Shown here: positions 6,972 to 7,149 of the stretch, piece by piece
Layout: the number at the start of each line of letters is the position of its first letter
Position numbering within the stretch: position 1 is the stretch's first letter
NCBI GenBank assembly: GCA_002083515.1
Contig: LWDN01000009.1
Coordinates: 1-7,149, forward strand
Source of the DNA: Proteobacteria bacterium HN_bin10
GTDB taxonomy: Bacteria; Pseudomonadota; Alphaproteobacteria; Caulobacterales; Aquidulcibacteraceae
Direction: 5' to 3'
Length of the DNA: 7,149 nt
Notes under the pieces: generated by a model
What the model saw: the letters and a program-made list of their open reading frames with translations, nothing else
What the model was told of the DNA's origin: nothing
The model's database searches: none
Translations under genes and position numbers: made by a program

Positions 6972-7121
6972 GCCCACATACCTCAAGGGAAGTGCGGTGA
7001 AACGCCGCCACTGGTCCGCAACTGTAATCGGGGACGAAATCTGCAGACAGCCACTGTCCTTCGGGACGGGAAGGCGCAGAGAGTAGAGCGAGCCGAAAGT
7101 CAGGAGACCTGGGTATTGGGA
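6972..7121 (+). promoter_or_regulatory. Cobalamin (adenosylcobalamin-type) riboswitch
   Basis: The conserved blocks of the B12 riboswitch occur in order on this strand: GGGAAGTGCGGTGAAACGCC (6987-7006), GTCCGCAACTGTAA (7014-7027), GCCACTG...GGGAAGGC (7050-7075), and the B12 box AGTCAGGAGACCTG (7098-7111). Stems can be drawn by hand. GCGG 6994-6997 pairs with CCGC 7005-7008. GTCC 7014-7017 pairs with GGAC 7032-7035. GTCC 7056-7059 and GGAC 7064-7067 close a TTCG tetraloop, inside GCC 7050-7052 with GGC 7073-7075. The outer P1 stem joins CCCA 6973-6976 and ATACCT 6978-6983 to 7111-7120, with C6977 bulged. The aptamer binds a cobalamin, most likely adenosylcobalamin, and lowers expression of the downstream gene. 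It points away from the operon described here, so it controls whatever starts at its right. Confidence 0.96.
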
Positions 7122-7122
7122 A
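7118..7122 (+). promoter_or_regulatory. Probable ribosome binding site inside the riboswitch P1 stem
   Basis: The bases GGGAA lie five bases before the ATG at 7128 and are the only purine block at a suitable distance. It is a weak Shine-Dalgarno, relying on one G-U pair. Its three Gs form the 3' end of the P1 stem, pairing with CCC 6973-6975. Ligand binding, which stabilises P1, should therefore hide this site from the ribosome. The pairing is seen in the sequence; the regulatory mechanism is inferred. Confidence 0.45.
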
Positions 7123-7127
7123 CTTCC

Positions 7128-7149
7128 ATGCAAACCTTTCGAGAACCAA
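7128..7149 (+). CDS. Start of a riboswitch-controlled gene, cut by the window edge
   Basis: An ATG lies seven bases after the riboswitch P1 stem and its frame stays open to the window edge, giving only MQTFREP. Nothing can be said about the product from seven residues. Genes behind cobalamin riboswitches usually encode B12 uptake (such as BtuB), B12 synthesis, cobalt transport, or B12-independent isoenzymes that B12 should switch off. A start further downstream cannot be excluded. Confidence 0.45.

Noticed and set aside
6880..7149. Minus-strand open frame running to the window edge.
   Set aside because: It runs through the conserved riboswitch on the opposite strand and has no recognisable protein motif.

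Overview
The window is a slice of a cobalamin (vitamin B12) biosynthesis operon. All genes lie on the + strand and are packed almost without gaps. The DNA is moderately GC-rich, and reading frames overlap by 1 to 11 bases at four junctions. The style of the proteins, including a CobA-HemD fusion and a short NiCoT-type cobalt transporter inside the cob operon, fits a Gram-negative environmental bacterium. My best guess is a Nitrospira-like member of Nitrospirota, but this is an impression from protein style and no taxonomic marker is present.

Layout from left to right: the 3' end of cobJ/cbiH (precorrin-3B C17-methyltransferase), cut by the window edge; a 137-residue protein of unknown function (354-767); cobM/cbiF (precorrin-4 C11-methyltransferase); a fusion of cobA (uroporphyrinogen-III C-methyltransferase) with hemD (uroporphyrinogen-III synthase); a 109-base spacer holding a possible 39-codon bridging ORF; cobB/cbiA (cobyrinate a,c-diamide synthase); cobQ/cbiP (cobyric acid synthase); a NiCoT-family Ni/Co permease; a short spacer; a full cobalamin riboswitch; and probably the first codons of the gene it controls.

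How they work together: HemD closes the tetrapyrrole ring to give uroporphyrinogen III and CobA methylates it to precorrin-2, the entry to the corrin branch. CobJ and CobM perform later ring methylations. CobB and CobQ amidate the finished macrocycle with glutamine and ATP. The NiCoT permease probably supplies cobalt. Nothing in the window settles whether the aerobic (Cob) or anaerobic (Cbi) route is used, because the diagnostic genes (cobG, cobN, cbiD, cbiG, cbiK/X) are not here. The riboswitch after the transporter starts a second B12-responsive unit to the right.

The points most worth a second look are the unrecognised protein between cobJ and cobM, the riboswitch whose closing stem appears to hold the ribosome binding site of the next gene, the dedicated and somewhat divergent CobA-HemD fusion, and the spacer ORF that bridges cobA-hemD to cobB.
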